Below, in pieces: positions 1 to 10,275 of a stretch of 64,000 nucleotides of DNA. This stretch comes from Isoetes taiwanensis (Eukaryota > Streptophyta > Lycopodiopsida > Isoetales > Isoetaceae). The notes under the pieces are model-generated. The model had not been told where the DNA came from and did not search any database. It saw nothing but the letters and a program-made list of their open reading frames with translations. Location of the stretch: positions 124,001 to 188,000 of the forward strand of contig JAJEKV010000033.1 in assembly GCA_021234155.1 (NCBI GenBank), read 5' to 3'. Positions within the stretch are counted from its first letter, which is position 1; each line of letters opens with the position of its first letter. Position numbers and translations under genes: made by a program.

Positions 1-618
1 ACTGCGCCTCTTGACCGGACCACCTAAATCTTTTCCCATGCGCTTAGGGGGTTCCTCTTCAGACGGCTGGTCCTCTTCTGCACTCGCATCGGGCGACCTT
101 GATGTTCTCTTCATTCCACCGAATATAAGTTTAGTGGCAGCTTTACGGTGAATAGCCTTAGCAGGTGTCCTCGCCTTCTTGACTGCTGTATCGGGCTCCA
201 TTTGCGCTGCCCCCTGCGCTTGTGCTGTCTCACCTTTCTTGTATCTAGACTTAAGCCACTTAGTATCGTACACTTTAGGTTGGTTTTTGCCCTGATACTC
301 CGTGAACAGTGCTTTCGACCTGTTCTGTTTGTGCTCTAATATCCACTGTCTGACAGCGTAGTAGCCATCCAAAATATCAGTTCTTGATTTGATGCCCGAG
401 CGCTCTAAACTTTCATATGAGTCCAGCGCCCATCCTTTCTGAGCGCAAGAATGTGGGCTTTCCTTTATACTTGCGTTCATCATACATGGCTCGTACTTAG
501 ATAGTGGAACTTTATAACGGACAAAAGTCCGATCTACGGTGTCTTCAACGTCGATGAGGAAGTCATCCTTGTTCTCAGGCGAGACCTCCATGTCGATGAC
601 GATACGGCCAGAATTCAT
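1..618 (-). CDS. Unrecognised protein, partial, runs off the left edge
   Basis: The minus strand stays open from an ATG at 618 to base 1, 206 codons without a stop, so the C-terminus lies outside the window. Two in-frame stops lie upstream, at about 697-703, so 618 is the first usable ATG unless the segment is an internal exon. A possible acceptor (GGGGCAG) sits just before the ATG. The first 110 residues look globular and acidic to mixed, with motifs such as RFVRYKVPLSKYEPC-like text and WILEHKQNRSK. The last 80 residues are basic and low in complexity (KKARTPAKAIHRKAATK, then Ser/Glu/Pro/Lys-rich), as in nuclear or nucleic-acid-binding proteins. I do not recognise the family. The plus-strand open frames at 148-339 and 539-868 are shadows of this one. 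Codon choice is even and not AT-biased, which supports real coding. Host gene or transposon ORF cannot be decided. Confidence 0.55.
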   Translation of the reverse strand, partial: MNSGRIVIDMEVSPENKDDFLIDVEDTVDRTFVRYKVPLSKYEPCMMNASIKESPHSCAQKGWALDSYESLERSGIKSRTDILDGYYAVRQWILEHKQNRSKALFTEYQGKNQPKVYDTKWLKSRYKKGETAQAQGAAQMEPDTAVKKARTPAKAIHRKAATKLIFGGMKRTSRSPDASAEEDQPSEEEPPKRMGKDLGGPVKRRS

Positions 619-948
619 TTTTCTGCCCCTATCTTGCCAAAGAAAAGCGAAGATCCTTGAGGTGGTTTGTGCGGGACCCGGGATGAATATTCCCTATCTC
701 TATGCACCGGACCCATTCCTCGGCCTGCCGTCAAAATTTCATGGGGCACAACACGGATGCCCGACAAGCGGTTCTTTCTCTTCTTACGTTTCTTGCATTC
801 TCTATTGCAATAGCCTCTCTTCAAATTTGGGTCGATGCAGGAACCCGAAGCGATCACTGCTTTGTTAAGCCATATTAATTCTGCGAGCGGAAAGTAGTGT
901 TAGTACTTGGGAGACTTGGGGCTGAAGAGAGTTGTTTATCGATGGAGG

Positions 949-1120
949 CAAATTGGTAGCCCAATTTGCCCATATCCACCGCACACCAAATTGGGCAGCC
1001 CAATTTGCTCGGACTCAACTCATGGTGAGCCTTGAGTCTGAGGAAGCGATTGTATCCGCGAGGGCCAAATTGGTAGCCCAATTTGCCGGATCCCCATACT
1101 AAATTGGTAGCCCGATTTAC
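949..1120. repeat. Cluster 1 of AAATTGG-type imperfect palindromes
   Basis: Four copies of a 21-22-bp near-palindrome lie at 949-970, 987-1008, 1066-1087 and 1100-1120. The core is CAAATTGG, a short centre (TAG or GCA), then CCAATTTG. The first and third copies are the same and the fourth is slightly decayed. Both strands read almost alike, so the short open frame at 875-1081 (-), with repeated GYQF and LGCPIW, is a by-product. A second cluster lies near 2.7-3.3 kb. Confidence 0.8.
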
Positions 1121-2696
1121 TTATCCCTCACACAAAGTGGGCGGGCCCGGTTGCTATCGACCGACTACCTTGGATGTAGACTTGAGGTGGGACTAAATTA
1201 GTGACTAATTTGAGTGGAATGAAATCTAATCAAATCGAAATCTCGAGATAAAACGGATAAAATCCATAATAATGTCGAAATAAACAAATTAGGCGTCCCA
1301 CATTGATAATGAGGATATAAGTAAATTGAAGTCATACGTTGGTGTTAAGGGAAAAAGTCAATGTTTTGCAAAATGAAACACTCTAAGGGAAATGGTTGGG
1401 TGCCCTATTAGGTTACGCATCTGGGATATGCATCGTGGGGACGGTGAGGCATCTAGAAGATGTTCATATGTCCAGATGTTATAAAAGCGGGATACTTAAT
1501 CGGGCAAGCGCAAGTTTATATTTAGAAAGTAGTCCACCTTACCTTTGCCGCCTATGGTGGGGCGAGATGCCATCAAGCTGCTAGAATTCCTTGGTGTCTG
1601 AGGGGGTACCCGGGCGATAGGTCAATCTGAGAGGAAGGCCAGCGGGATGGCGACAAAGCGCCGAGAGACACAAAGGCGCCAAGAGCTCGATCCGGCCGGA
1701 ACCGGTGGTTCGGGAGTATAGTCTTGGGTGAACGACTTTCGTGGCTAAGAAATATGAAGGCGGCGGTGTTTAGCCAGAGCCTGCGAAGCCAAAGAAGCCG
1801 AGAATTTTCTAAATCTGCGGTCGAGGAGAATCTTGGGCTTTTAAAGGGTTATGGACCTCTTTGGGCGAACAAGTGTCGTGCATGTAAAAGCGCTTTTGCC
1901 CTTTGAAATAAAATGGACCGTTGATGGCTTCGGCGTGAGGAATTAATTGTGGACCTTAATAATGAGTCTTGCGGATTTTTGAATTTCAAATCGTCATTTA
2001 AAGCCATAAAAATTAATTCGAGTCATGCACGGTCGCCGCGTGCTTTAAGTGAACTCGTGTTTCAAAGTTCGGGACGGACACATTATTCGAAATTAGGTGG
2101 GACATTTAACTTTAAAAATTGGGGGGAATTACATTCAAATTTTGGGGAAATTCATGTTTAAATGTAAATGCGCTTCAAACTTGTTGTTTTAAAGCGTTGC
2201 CTTGTTTGGCTACTATCTTTTCTACAAGACGCATAAACATCTTGGCGATTCATATTCATGGCCACGAGATCTCCAAAGGTTTGTCTTGCTCCCCAGTTAA
2301 ATTAAGCCATACCTCGATGTGTAATTCTTGCAAAATGTGATGTGACCCGATTTTATCAATCACGCCTTTCCATTCCGCGGTTCATTCATTCGCACCTCTT
2401 CAAACGCGCTTTGTTCATTCACACCTTTCCATTCACGCCTTTTCCATGGCTTGACCCTTGATTTACTCCTCCTCATTCACACAGTTCTTGTCACATTTAC
2501 ATAAACTCTAAATTTCGATGTAGTCCCATGCCTTTTCACGAAATTGTCATGCGAGTTTTGTGTTACTGCTATTTTCTCCATTAACCCTTGTTTGTAGTCG
2601 CCCTTCCAATGCTCGATTGTATTTGTTTTGGGAGCTCAATGATAAATTCCGGTTAATTAATGCGCCTCCTTAGTTCTCTTAGTGTGTATGTGTAGG
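1121..2696. other. No supportable gene
   Basis: I see no feature I can defend in this stretch. Open frames at 1396-1584, 1724-1906, 1949-2161 and 2119-2340 (+) have no recognisable motifs, no convincing splice context and drifting base composition. The sequence lies between the two palindrome clusters and may be part of one larger repeat, but no internal repeats were seen. Confidence 0.5.
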
Positions 2697-3240
2697 TGAC
2701 CGGTGGGTGAAACGCCCTGATGGGCAAAGCGTATCTCGAAGGTGTTTTATCTTGGTGACAACTAAATTGGGCGGCCCCAGAGTCTCTTGCGCCTACTTCA
2801 CGGTCTTTAACCACCACACGAACAAATTGGGTGGCCCAATTTGTGCGCGGATATGTCTGCTTTCGAGCGACAACCTTCTTTTGTACCCATTGTGGTGGCG
2901 CATCAATAATACCCCCTTATATAAGCGCTGATTCGGTTCAAATTGGGCGGCCCAAATTGCAACAATGGGACAAATTGGTGCTCGCCCATATTGTCCCTTT
3001 CGTACATGACCAGATAGGTGAAACTGTAAATTGGGCCAATTTGTATCTCGAATGTGTTTTCTCTTGGTGGCGGCTAAATTGGGCGGGGCCCGAGTGTGTG
3101 CCTACTTTCGGCTCCTCTACCACCACGAACAAATTGGTAGGCGCCCAATTTGTCTTGTGAATATGGCCTCTTCAGTGAGAACCTTCTTTTCTACCCATTG
3201 TGAGACTCCTTTGCATCCAATACTAACCTTATACAAGGGG
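2697..3240. repeat. Tandem duplication of about 310 bp carrying palindrome cluster 2
   Basis: Copy 1 (about 2697-2930) and copy 2 (about 3007-3240) align over their length. Shared landmarks are TGACC...GGTGAAAC, GTATCTCGAA.GTGTTTT.TCTTGGTG, CCACACGAAC/CCACCACGAAC and AACCTTCTTTT.TACCCATTGTG. The offset is 310-312 bp. Each copy holds AAATTGGGC.GCCC or CAAATTGG..CCAATTTG palindromes (2763, 2822, 3026, 3074 and 3129 regions), with more at 2939-2961 between them. The copies have diverged by roughly a fifth by eye, so the duplication is old. Confidence 0.7.
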
Positions 3241-3388
3241 AATCTAAACACCTCATACGTAAAAAGGGCACCCGCCCAATTTTATTGTCCTTGTAACCAT
3301 TGAATGGGAGTCCCCCCTGGTCATTTGCATTGCTTTCTCGTCTTCCTTACTTCGATTTTAACACTACTGAAATCCTTGTGCAGGGTTT

Positions 3389-4204
3389 GTGTATCTCTTC
3401 CTTAATGAACATCTAGTAGCAAAGGGAGTTGTGGGGCAAATGACACAATGCCACTTCAAGGAGATATCGAAAGGACTCTTGGCGTGGAGGTGTGGAGGAA
3501 GTGTTCGAAGGCCACCATACCCTTCCCCGGCCAACTCGGATGCAACCACAATAGCGAAGCCGGGGGGCTCATTCGGATTCGTGGAGAAGTGAAGATGCTG
3601 CGTTGAGTCGATGCGCTAATGGCGTCCCCAAAAAAAAACGGGACGGTAGGGGAAGGAGACACAACCGTGACAAGATATACCCTTCTTGAAAAGGATTGTG
3701 AGATATGGCACTCATGCGACTCCATTATTCCTGAAAGGGATTCATATCTTTCAATCGCCCCGATGATGCGATTTGTGACCGGTTTGGGTTTCAAGTTTGT
3801 GGGAGTATCTGAACTGAAGGTTTCCCTCCCTTTAAAGTGAACATCCGTTGCGGGGGTTGCTTGCAGGTGCCGGGCGGGGATGCTCGTGAGATGGAGCAAT
3901 GACCTCGTCGTGTGTTGTGAGTAAAGGTCTTGGAGATATTGGACACCTTAAGACCGGAAGAACGAAGAGATATTGTGTCCAAACCAGGGGCTCAGAGCAT
4001 CGAAGCACCCAAATTATGAGAAACGACATTACACTTTTCATTCCCGACAACCCGTGGAAGGTTGTTAGGCCACCAAAGCTTGCTAGTCTCACCACTCGAA
4101 TGCTATCCTCACTTACAGGAGGACCTTCATTTGCAAGAATAGGTGTTGTGTCGGGTTCTCTAGGAATCAAGTTGTTAACATGCGAAAGGAATTCCTTGCC
4201 ATGA
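3389..4204 (+). other. Short open frames, coding-like, unrecognised
   Basis: Open frames at 3389-3592, 3619-3840 and 3899-4204 (+) have coding-like composition. The second starts MASPKKNGTVGEGDTT and continues into a mixed hydrophobic stretch with WHSCDS and MMRFVTGLGFKFVG. Several overlapping minus-strand frames exist, so the strand is not secure. The frames sit just upstream of the transposon-like relic at 4.5-6.5 kb and on its strand. They may be its N-terminal part after decay, but I can show no motif that proves it. Confidence 0.25.
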
Positions 4205-4499
4205 AATCAAGTGATAGGGTTACTTTTGTTTATGACATGTTAAGCCAACAACATGAAAGGTCGAAGAGTGGGACGGCCCGGTGCCGCAGGGAATCTGTTC
4301 TTGAAAGGGCGTGGTACCTTGGTCTCGGGATCTCAAAGTCGGCCATTATCTGAAATGGAAGGCCCAATTTCTTGAGGGTGCACGCAAGGCCGAACATGGT
4401 AATCAGGCACCTTGAAGCCTGGCTCCTCGGCGTTGGCATGTGGGCCGGTTTTTCCATGTTCGTGAGGGAGAATCGGTGAATCCTTGCCCCACCGTAGCG

Positions 4500-6456
4500 G
4501 GAGAGAAACGAGGAGGGATAAGAGAGAATGTCGAGGAAGTTGCCGCAATGTTTACGAAGTCCAAAGATTCTAGAAGAGGTTAATGCAGAGGTTGTGGCAT
4601 TGATGGCAAGAAGGTATCACCGACAGGTTTTCATAGAACGTGGAGGCGGAGTTTCCTGACGTCGGTGCTCGCAAAGAAAATTGCATTCTCAAATGCGATA
4701 CATGTGAGGTGATCCGTCTGGTTCTCAAGACCAAAGATGAAGGAGAGAGGAGGATGTTGCATGATGAAAGAAGAGCTGGGCGACCTGGAGCAGCCTCGTG
4801 TCGCATGCAAGATGGTCGTGGAGATTATACTCCCAGGTATCCCTACCAATATCTTTGTATTATTCACGACAAAATGGATCAAGCCAAAACAATGATTCCA
4901 AAATTGCAACAATCAGTAAAGTCTCTCGAGACTTGACAAGTCGAAAACGACATTGGTAGTGCATTGACTCATGGTCATGGGAATGGATCTTATGGAAACT
5001 TTGCCCTGGACTTATGGCCGATGACTCTAACTTCCATGTAGGTTCTTTGAATAGCATCTTGAAGAGATTAGAGATGGGGCACGGTATCAGGAGGCCACCG
5101 CCGGTTTTGAATCATCTGCTCCAAAATGGGTCTCCTCATTCATCAGACAAGCGGCCTTGGAGTCAAAGTTGTCACTATCAATACCGGCATACACCTAATT
5201 TGCCACGCACGCGGGGACCATCACCAAGCCTCTGCCCAAGATACTTTATTTGCGGTTTGGACAACGATGCAGACGAAACAAGAATAGGTATGTCTTCTCC
5301 TATCTTTCTTACCTAGTATATCTTGGTGTGTTTGAAGAGATTGAGCTAGGGTTCATGATGCCCTTCACACACATGATGATATCGATGCCTTGTTTGGTAA
5401 CTTCTCTACATCTTTAAAGAAGGCAGGTGCTCACAATGCCGAAACTCTGTATGAATTCCACAAATGCAACTTGAATACACCGCCCCCATGTTGTTGACAA
5501 AGTTCCGGATTGGAAGGGTTTTATAGAAGGCTACATACCGGATGGGGATGATAGATTGACAGGTCATACCACCCCTCTAACTTTCAGATTAAGCTATGAA
5601 TGGTGATTGGCCAGTCATGTATTACAAAACTAGACCCACTTACCTGGATTGGTTGCCCCTGGTGGAATAAAAATGTGGAAAGAAAAAGAGGACGGGGAAG
5701 CCCATGATGCCGTTGGATATCCTAAGCTGCTTCCTCCCAAGAAATCGGTGAAGGACCTTTGGCCGCTGCGAAAACAAGTATCCACAAGCATATATTGCAT
5801 TGGGTTGCTTGTTCACCGTCTAACAAAGGTGCTCCAGAAACTGCCAACTACTCGGCACAGTTCACGGCCACGATTGAATATTGGATGAAACTCTTGCAAG
5901 AACTCGGGAACATCAGCAGTGACGAAGGCACTTATAATGACCTCTGGCCATGTACTAGGCAAGCACAAGCTCCACCTCATGTAGCTGTAGTGGTAGAGCC
6001 AATTGCTACTATCCTCCTCCTTATGTCGGCCCCCGGAAGGACAAACTGCGGCCGGAATTCAACCCATACAAAGATTTGAAGAAAGGTATGTTTATTATGG
6101 CACGCCCTGATGATGTGTTGTGCCCAACTTGGGTGGGCCTAGCTACTGAGGACCCACAAATGGATGATAAGAAGGAGAACTTTGAGACTATTCTGGTGAC
6201 TTGGTGGGAGCCAATCCCAGTGAGGAACCAAGTCTACCCAGCTAATTATGCCAATTGTTGGAAGAAGAGATGGAGGCCAACGACTGCAAGTGACAGCATA
6301 GAAGTGGAGACTATCGACTACGCTTGGGAGCCATCAAACAAGAAGAAGATACCTAATACTATTAAGATACAGGTGCATGTTCTTGAGGCATATGCAAAGA
6401 TCAAGCAGGGATGTCAACTAGTGTATGAAAATGAGTCATTCATCCAAGTCTACTAA
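4500..6456 (+). pseudogene. Relic 1 of a transposon-like protein family (C-terminal half)
   Basis: Coding-like text runs through all three frames with many stops and shifts, so this is a decayed gene. Recognisable blocks in order are: a block with HVGSLNSILKRLEMG, FESSAPKWVSSFIRQ and AALESKLSL (about 5030-5180, frame-shifted); a Thr/Pro stretch with QAPPHVAV and YYPPPYVGPR (about 5960-6040); then the last intact frame (6076-6456) with FNPYKDLKKGMF just before it, then WVGLATEDP, LVTWWEP, YANCWKKRWRP and ETIDYAWEP. The order Pro-rich linker, FNP..D...GMF, W.GRA-like, WW.P, YANCW, YAW matches the C-termini of multi-copy transposon-like proteins that I recall from ferns and lycophytes. That is memory, not a search. 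A related relic lies at 42-46 kb. No terminal inverted repeats or target duplications were found. Confidence 0.5.
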
Positions 6457-6665
6457 AAAATGGTCCATAAATTCAGGTATTGTCCATAATTAATGAAATT
6501 GTGCTTTAGAATACATTGTATAATTTCTCCTGCTTGCAGATGTCATTGGAATTGTTTGCTTAGTGTCAGTGTGAGAAACTGTTCGTAGGAAATATGATAA
6601 GCAAGATGTTTTAAAACGTACCATCAGCCTCCTTGATGAAAGGTATTTTATGAATACAACACAGC

Positions 6666-7869
6666 GTGTGGATATTTTCTAACAAAGGAAACATATTCCG
6701 GTGGAAAAGTGTAAATGTGAGCTTATGGGGAGATCTTGCTGTGAATGAAGGAGAGAAGCTGTCGCAAATGTTGTGTGACATCCCAATAGTAATCTTTGAC
6801 TTCGTGTTCGAGCTAGCAAATTTCGAGGTTCTACTAATACTATTGATTGAATTAAATTGCTGATTGAAACCTGCCGATTAGATAATGTCTTTACGCAGGT
6901 GTCTCTTTGTCAACAACAAATAAAACAACGATGGAATTAAATCCAAACACCGTTCAAGTTAACGCCTTTACGTTACATGGTATGGGTTACGTGACTTCCC
7001 TTTAAATATTGTAGCATGCTAATTCAATAACACTAAAGGTATGAGCAAGAGGGACAGTGTACAACGACGCCTTGGCCAAAGTACATTGCATGATCGTGCA
7101 TTTGTATCGGACATATTACAACCTTTTTGGGGATGGGCGGCGGTAGGTTGTTAGTATGAGGTATGTTGATTCCTTTGCTTTTTGCGAATAGCTTATTCTA
7201 AAAAACGCTTCTTGTGAAGATTGAGTACTTCAATGTTCGGCGTGCATAACGTTTATTGATCCAAACCAGCCAATGTGGTATGAGGCATGTGTAAGATGCA
7301 AGAAGAAGGTAAGTATGCGAGAATCAGAATTTTGGTGCGAAATGTGGGGACTCTTGAACCATTAAAGAGGTGAGAGAGATCTGATTTACCAATTGGTTTG
7401 AATGGATGTGTGATGTCATTGTTATGATCAGGTATATATTCCATGCAACGTTGGGAGATGCAACAGGAGAAATTGTAGTTACTATCTTCAATAATGAAGG
7501 AGAACAAATCTTAGGGCATACTGCAAATGAGATGTCAAAAATCAGGGATAATGTAAGATAAATTGGGATGAGATTCTGCTGATGATTTTGTGATAGAAAT
7601 TAACAGGTTATCGATTGCAGGAGAATAATCAACAAGAATATTATTCTCTCTTTATGGAGCACCTTTGGATTAGCAAAATATTCCGACTAAGCGTAGTTCA
7701 GACAGAATACAATGGATTCAAGAGTCACAGAATTGTCGTTCGTGAAGTCATAGCTATAGATTGGGAAGCTGAATCTGAGGTTGTCATAGACGGAATAAAG
7801 AGGTCTAAAATGAGATTGGGAGGAGAGTTTAATCAGTTCAGCTTGGAATCTCCAGTAGACAACGTATAG
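6666..7869 (+). pseudogene. RPA1-like (replication protein A large subunit) pseudogene
   Basis: Three blocks follow the order of an RPA70 protein. At about 6700-6830 VNVSLWGDLAVNEGEKL and a hydrophobic strand match the DNA-binding domain B strand VN.TLWGD.A. At about 6897-6960 GVSLSTTNKTTMELNPN matches the conserved GVSLSTT...NP segment. At 7255-7550 and 7615-7830 domain C is readable: WYEACVRCKKK (first zinc-ribbon CxxC), then YIFHATLGDATGEIVVTIFN, EGEQILGHTANEM and NNQQEYYSLFMEHLW. The second zinc CxxC reads WCEMWG, one base from WCExCG, so it is frame-shifted. The junction near 6823/6897 is also off by one base. RPA1 binds single-stranded DNA in replication and repair, but this copy looks dead. 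It could be a retired host gene or cargo of a Helitron, since plant Helitrons can carry RPA-like genes; no Helitron ends or Rep/helicase were seen. Confidence 0.6.
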
Positions 7870-8409
7870 TTATCGTTTGCATAAAAGAGCTGCAGCTCTG
7901 CTGTGGTCGATCTAAGTAAGTTGTTAATTTGAAATTGATATTATGTCATCTATTAGAAACTTTGACTTTTTGTTGTGAAGTTGTCTTTGTGTTTGGGATT
8001 TTGTTCTCAAACTCTATGTGTTTTCTTTATGAAGCTGCTTCCATGGTAGACAGTAGATTTTGGTTAATTAGTAATAGCGAGAGGTACTTATATGAAGTGA
8101 TTTGGATGATAATATTCCAGTCAGTATCCATGATTAAACTTCGGCGTGAAACTTATTGCTAATATTTGTTCTTGAAATGATGTTTAACAAGTGATAAATC
8201 TATTGATGGCATGACAACCGGTAAATTTAGTGGTGGTATTTGTCAACGAAGTGATGTGTATGATACCGTGTTTGAGAAAAAAGACCGGTAAGTTATAGGT
8301 TAGTTTTAGGCGACACAATGCGGCGAGATTACTTGGTATGCTTGAATAGTGAAGAGGGACGAGAAAGGTTCATATGAAGGTAGGATTACGAATGACATAG
8401 CCGGGGTCG

Positions 8410-8643
8410 ATGAAGTTGGAGGTGGAGAATATATTGCTGAAGGCAAAGCTGGCGTCTATTATAGCGATGCTTTGGAGTTTATACGTTGAATATGAACCTC
8501 AGTACATGGACCATATTGAAGACGGAAATGTTTGGCTTCGTAAACAATTTTCGAGTTCTACGGTGGCATGGAAGACTGCTGAGGCTTTGCAGTCGAAAGA
8601 TGACGACATGGAACACTTAAATAAGTTACAAAATAGAAAGTAG
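8410..8643 (+). pseudogene. ATG11-like coiled-coil fragment
   Basis: The 77-codon frame reads LEVENILLKAKLASIIA, then an acidic spacer, then KTAEALQSKDDDMEHLNKLQ. This follows a conserved block of plant ATG11 (ENA.LKAELASA.A..., KTAEAL..KDEY.KHL..L) in residue order and spacing. ATG11 is the scaffold that activates the ATG1 kinase in selective autophagy. Only this block is visible. The next frame (8676-8885, SGNNSEKDHGAIN...KVKGEKLL) is acidic and helical and could be more of the same gene or unrelated. No start, no splice sites and no C-terminal domain were found, so this is a gene fragment at best. A generic coiled coil that resembles ATG11 by chance is the alternative. Confidence 0.4.
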
Positions 8644-10275
8644 TTACAATGTCGTTGACTGATTGACATTCAGGAATGAATACGTTCTCTGGAAACAATA
8701 GTGAGAAAGATCATGGTGCAATAAATGCAGAGTATGATGACAAGGTGATTCAAGATTCAGAAGCATTTGATTGTAGTAACAAAGTGAAAGGGGAGAAATT
8801 GCTGGTAATAAAAGAAGTGTTATTAGAGCAATGTCTAACTTCAGAAGATAGAGCAAAGATAGCATTGTCTAAGGCCTTCAATTAGATGGAGAATTTAGAA
8901 GCAATGCAAAACTTCTAAGGGAATGCCGGGTTAGTAGATTTGCTCTCACACATGCGACGTTCTCAATGTTTCATACACGTCTTACCTTTGTTTTTGTATA
9001 TACGAAGGCGCAATTTCTTTAAATACAAATTCCATCTGAATTACTTGTGAAGAGTTTGTTTTTATTTTGCATTTCCGTGGCTATTGCAATACTGTGGTTT
9101 GGTGGTAAGAGCTGTTAAATATGTTGCATACAATTTCAAGCGTATTCTGTGGCAAACTGTGGGAAAGTCTAAACTGTGGAAAACTCTAAAAAAGATGCTA
9201 GTTATGATGGTGTATTCCCTTAGATTGAACTCACACTGAGTATATGCTGCAATAAAGATATTGTATGGATACAAGTTCTGGCCAGGGATTTGATCTAATA
9301 TAGGATAGAAAAATATAGTGATCTTGTGCCTCTATGTGATTTCACAGCTTCAAATCTCTACATATTCTTTACATTTCATTAACTATTTGGCATATATTCT
9401 CAGTTTTTATAATGGATATCTGGTTATTGTATCATAGTGAGCAATGGGTATTCTATATGCATACACAAGTATTAGGATGCCAGCACAAAGGGGGGTTTGA
9501 ATAATATTTAGTTGTTTAACAAATCATTTAAACATTTTAAACATTTAAACACATTATGATAGTTGCCTTTTTGTATGGAATGATTTGATGATATGGGATC
9601 TTAGTTTTTTGTTTTATGAATGTTTTCTATCTTATGTTTGCAGGGCATAAACTTCGCATAGAGTTGCAAGGCAAAGTCGGGTGATCATAGCTGTGAATGA
9701 AGTTATTTCCGCCAAGACCGCTTGTGTGAATTACTTGGTCGTCTTCAGCTATGGAATCTTGAGAATAATATCTCGTTCCAAGACGTCGCATACGATCAAG
9801 AATGCTTTCTTCTTACGCAAGGTTGGTCTACAAAGAATGTCTGTCGAGTATAAGAATTCCCGTGCCTTTTCGATACATGTTGTTGTGCAAAACAAATCAA
9901 ATGTCACAATGTCTGACTGTCAAATCTCCCCTACGGACGACACCAATGTTACTAACTTTGGGTCTGCAACATTTCCAACCGATTCATCTAACTTGTGAAT
10001 AATAAAAGCTCTGCAAATCTCAGATGATTTAATAGAAGCAGCTACTGTTGCACTTCTCCCTGCATCTGGTACTATGAATGTAAACAAATAGACATGTTCG
10101 TCCAATTCTTATGTATTTATCCAGTCCATTCTCTAAGAAATGTTCGAGTTTCCCATACCAACAAGTCTATGAAACTAGTTAGAAACAGTATTACCTGGCC
10201 TTTAGCTTTGTCGTGATGATTTGAAATAATGCCCAATGTGCACAATAAGGAGGTGATATATTTGACAAAATTTCT
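8644..10275. other. Mostly featureless; weak open frames only
   Basis: Beyond the frame at 8676-8885, the only notable open frame is 9681-9998 (+), 105 codons, with SAKTACVNYLVVFSYGILR and a Ser/Thr-rich end. It is overlapped by another frame (9802-10002) and has no motif that I know. The rest is AT-rich sequence with homopolymer runs and no visible gene. Confidence 0.4.

Noticed and set aside
148-868. Plus-strand open frames at 148-339 and 539-868
   Set aside because: Both are shadows or flanks of the minus-strand frame 1-618, which is longer, continuous and has better codon use.
875-1081. Minus-strand 68-codon frame with GYQF and LGCPIW repeats
   Set aside because: The repeats come from the palindromes, which read alike on both strands. 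No protein support.
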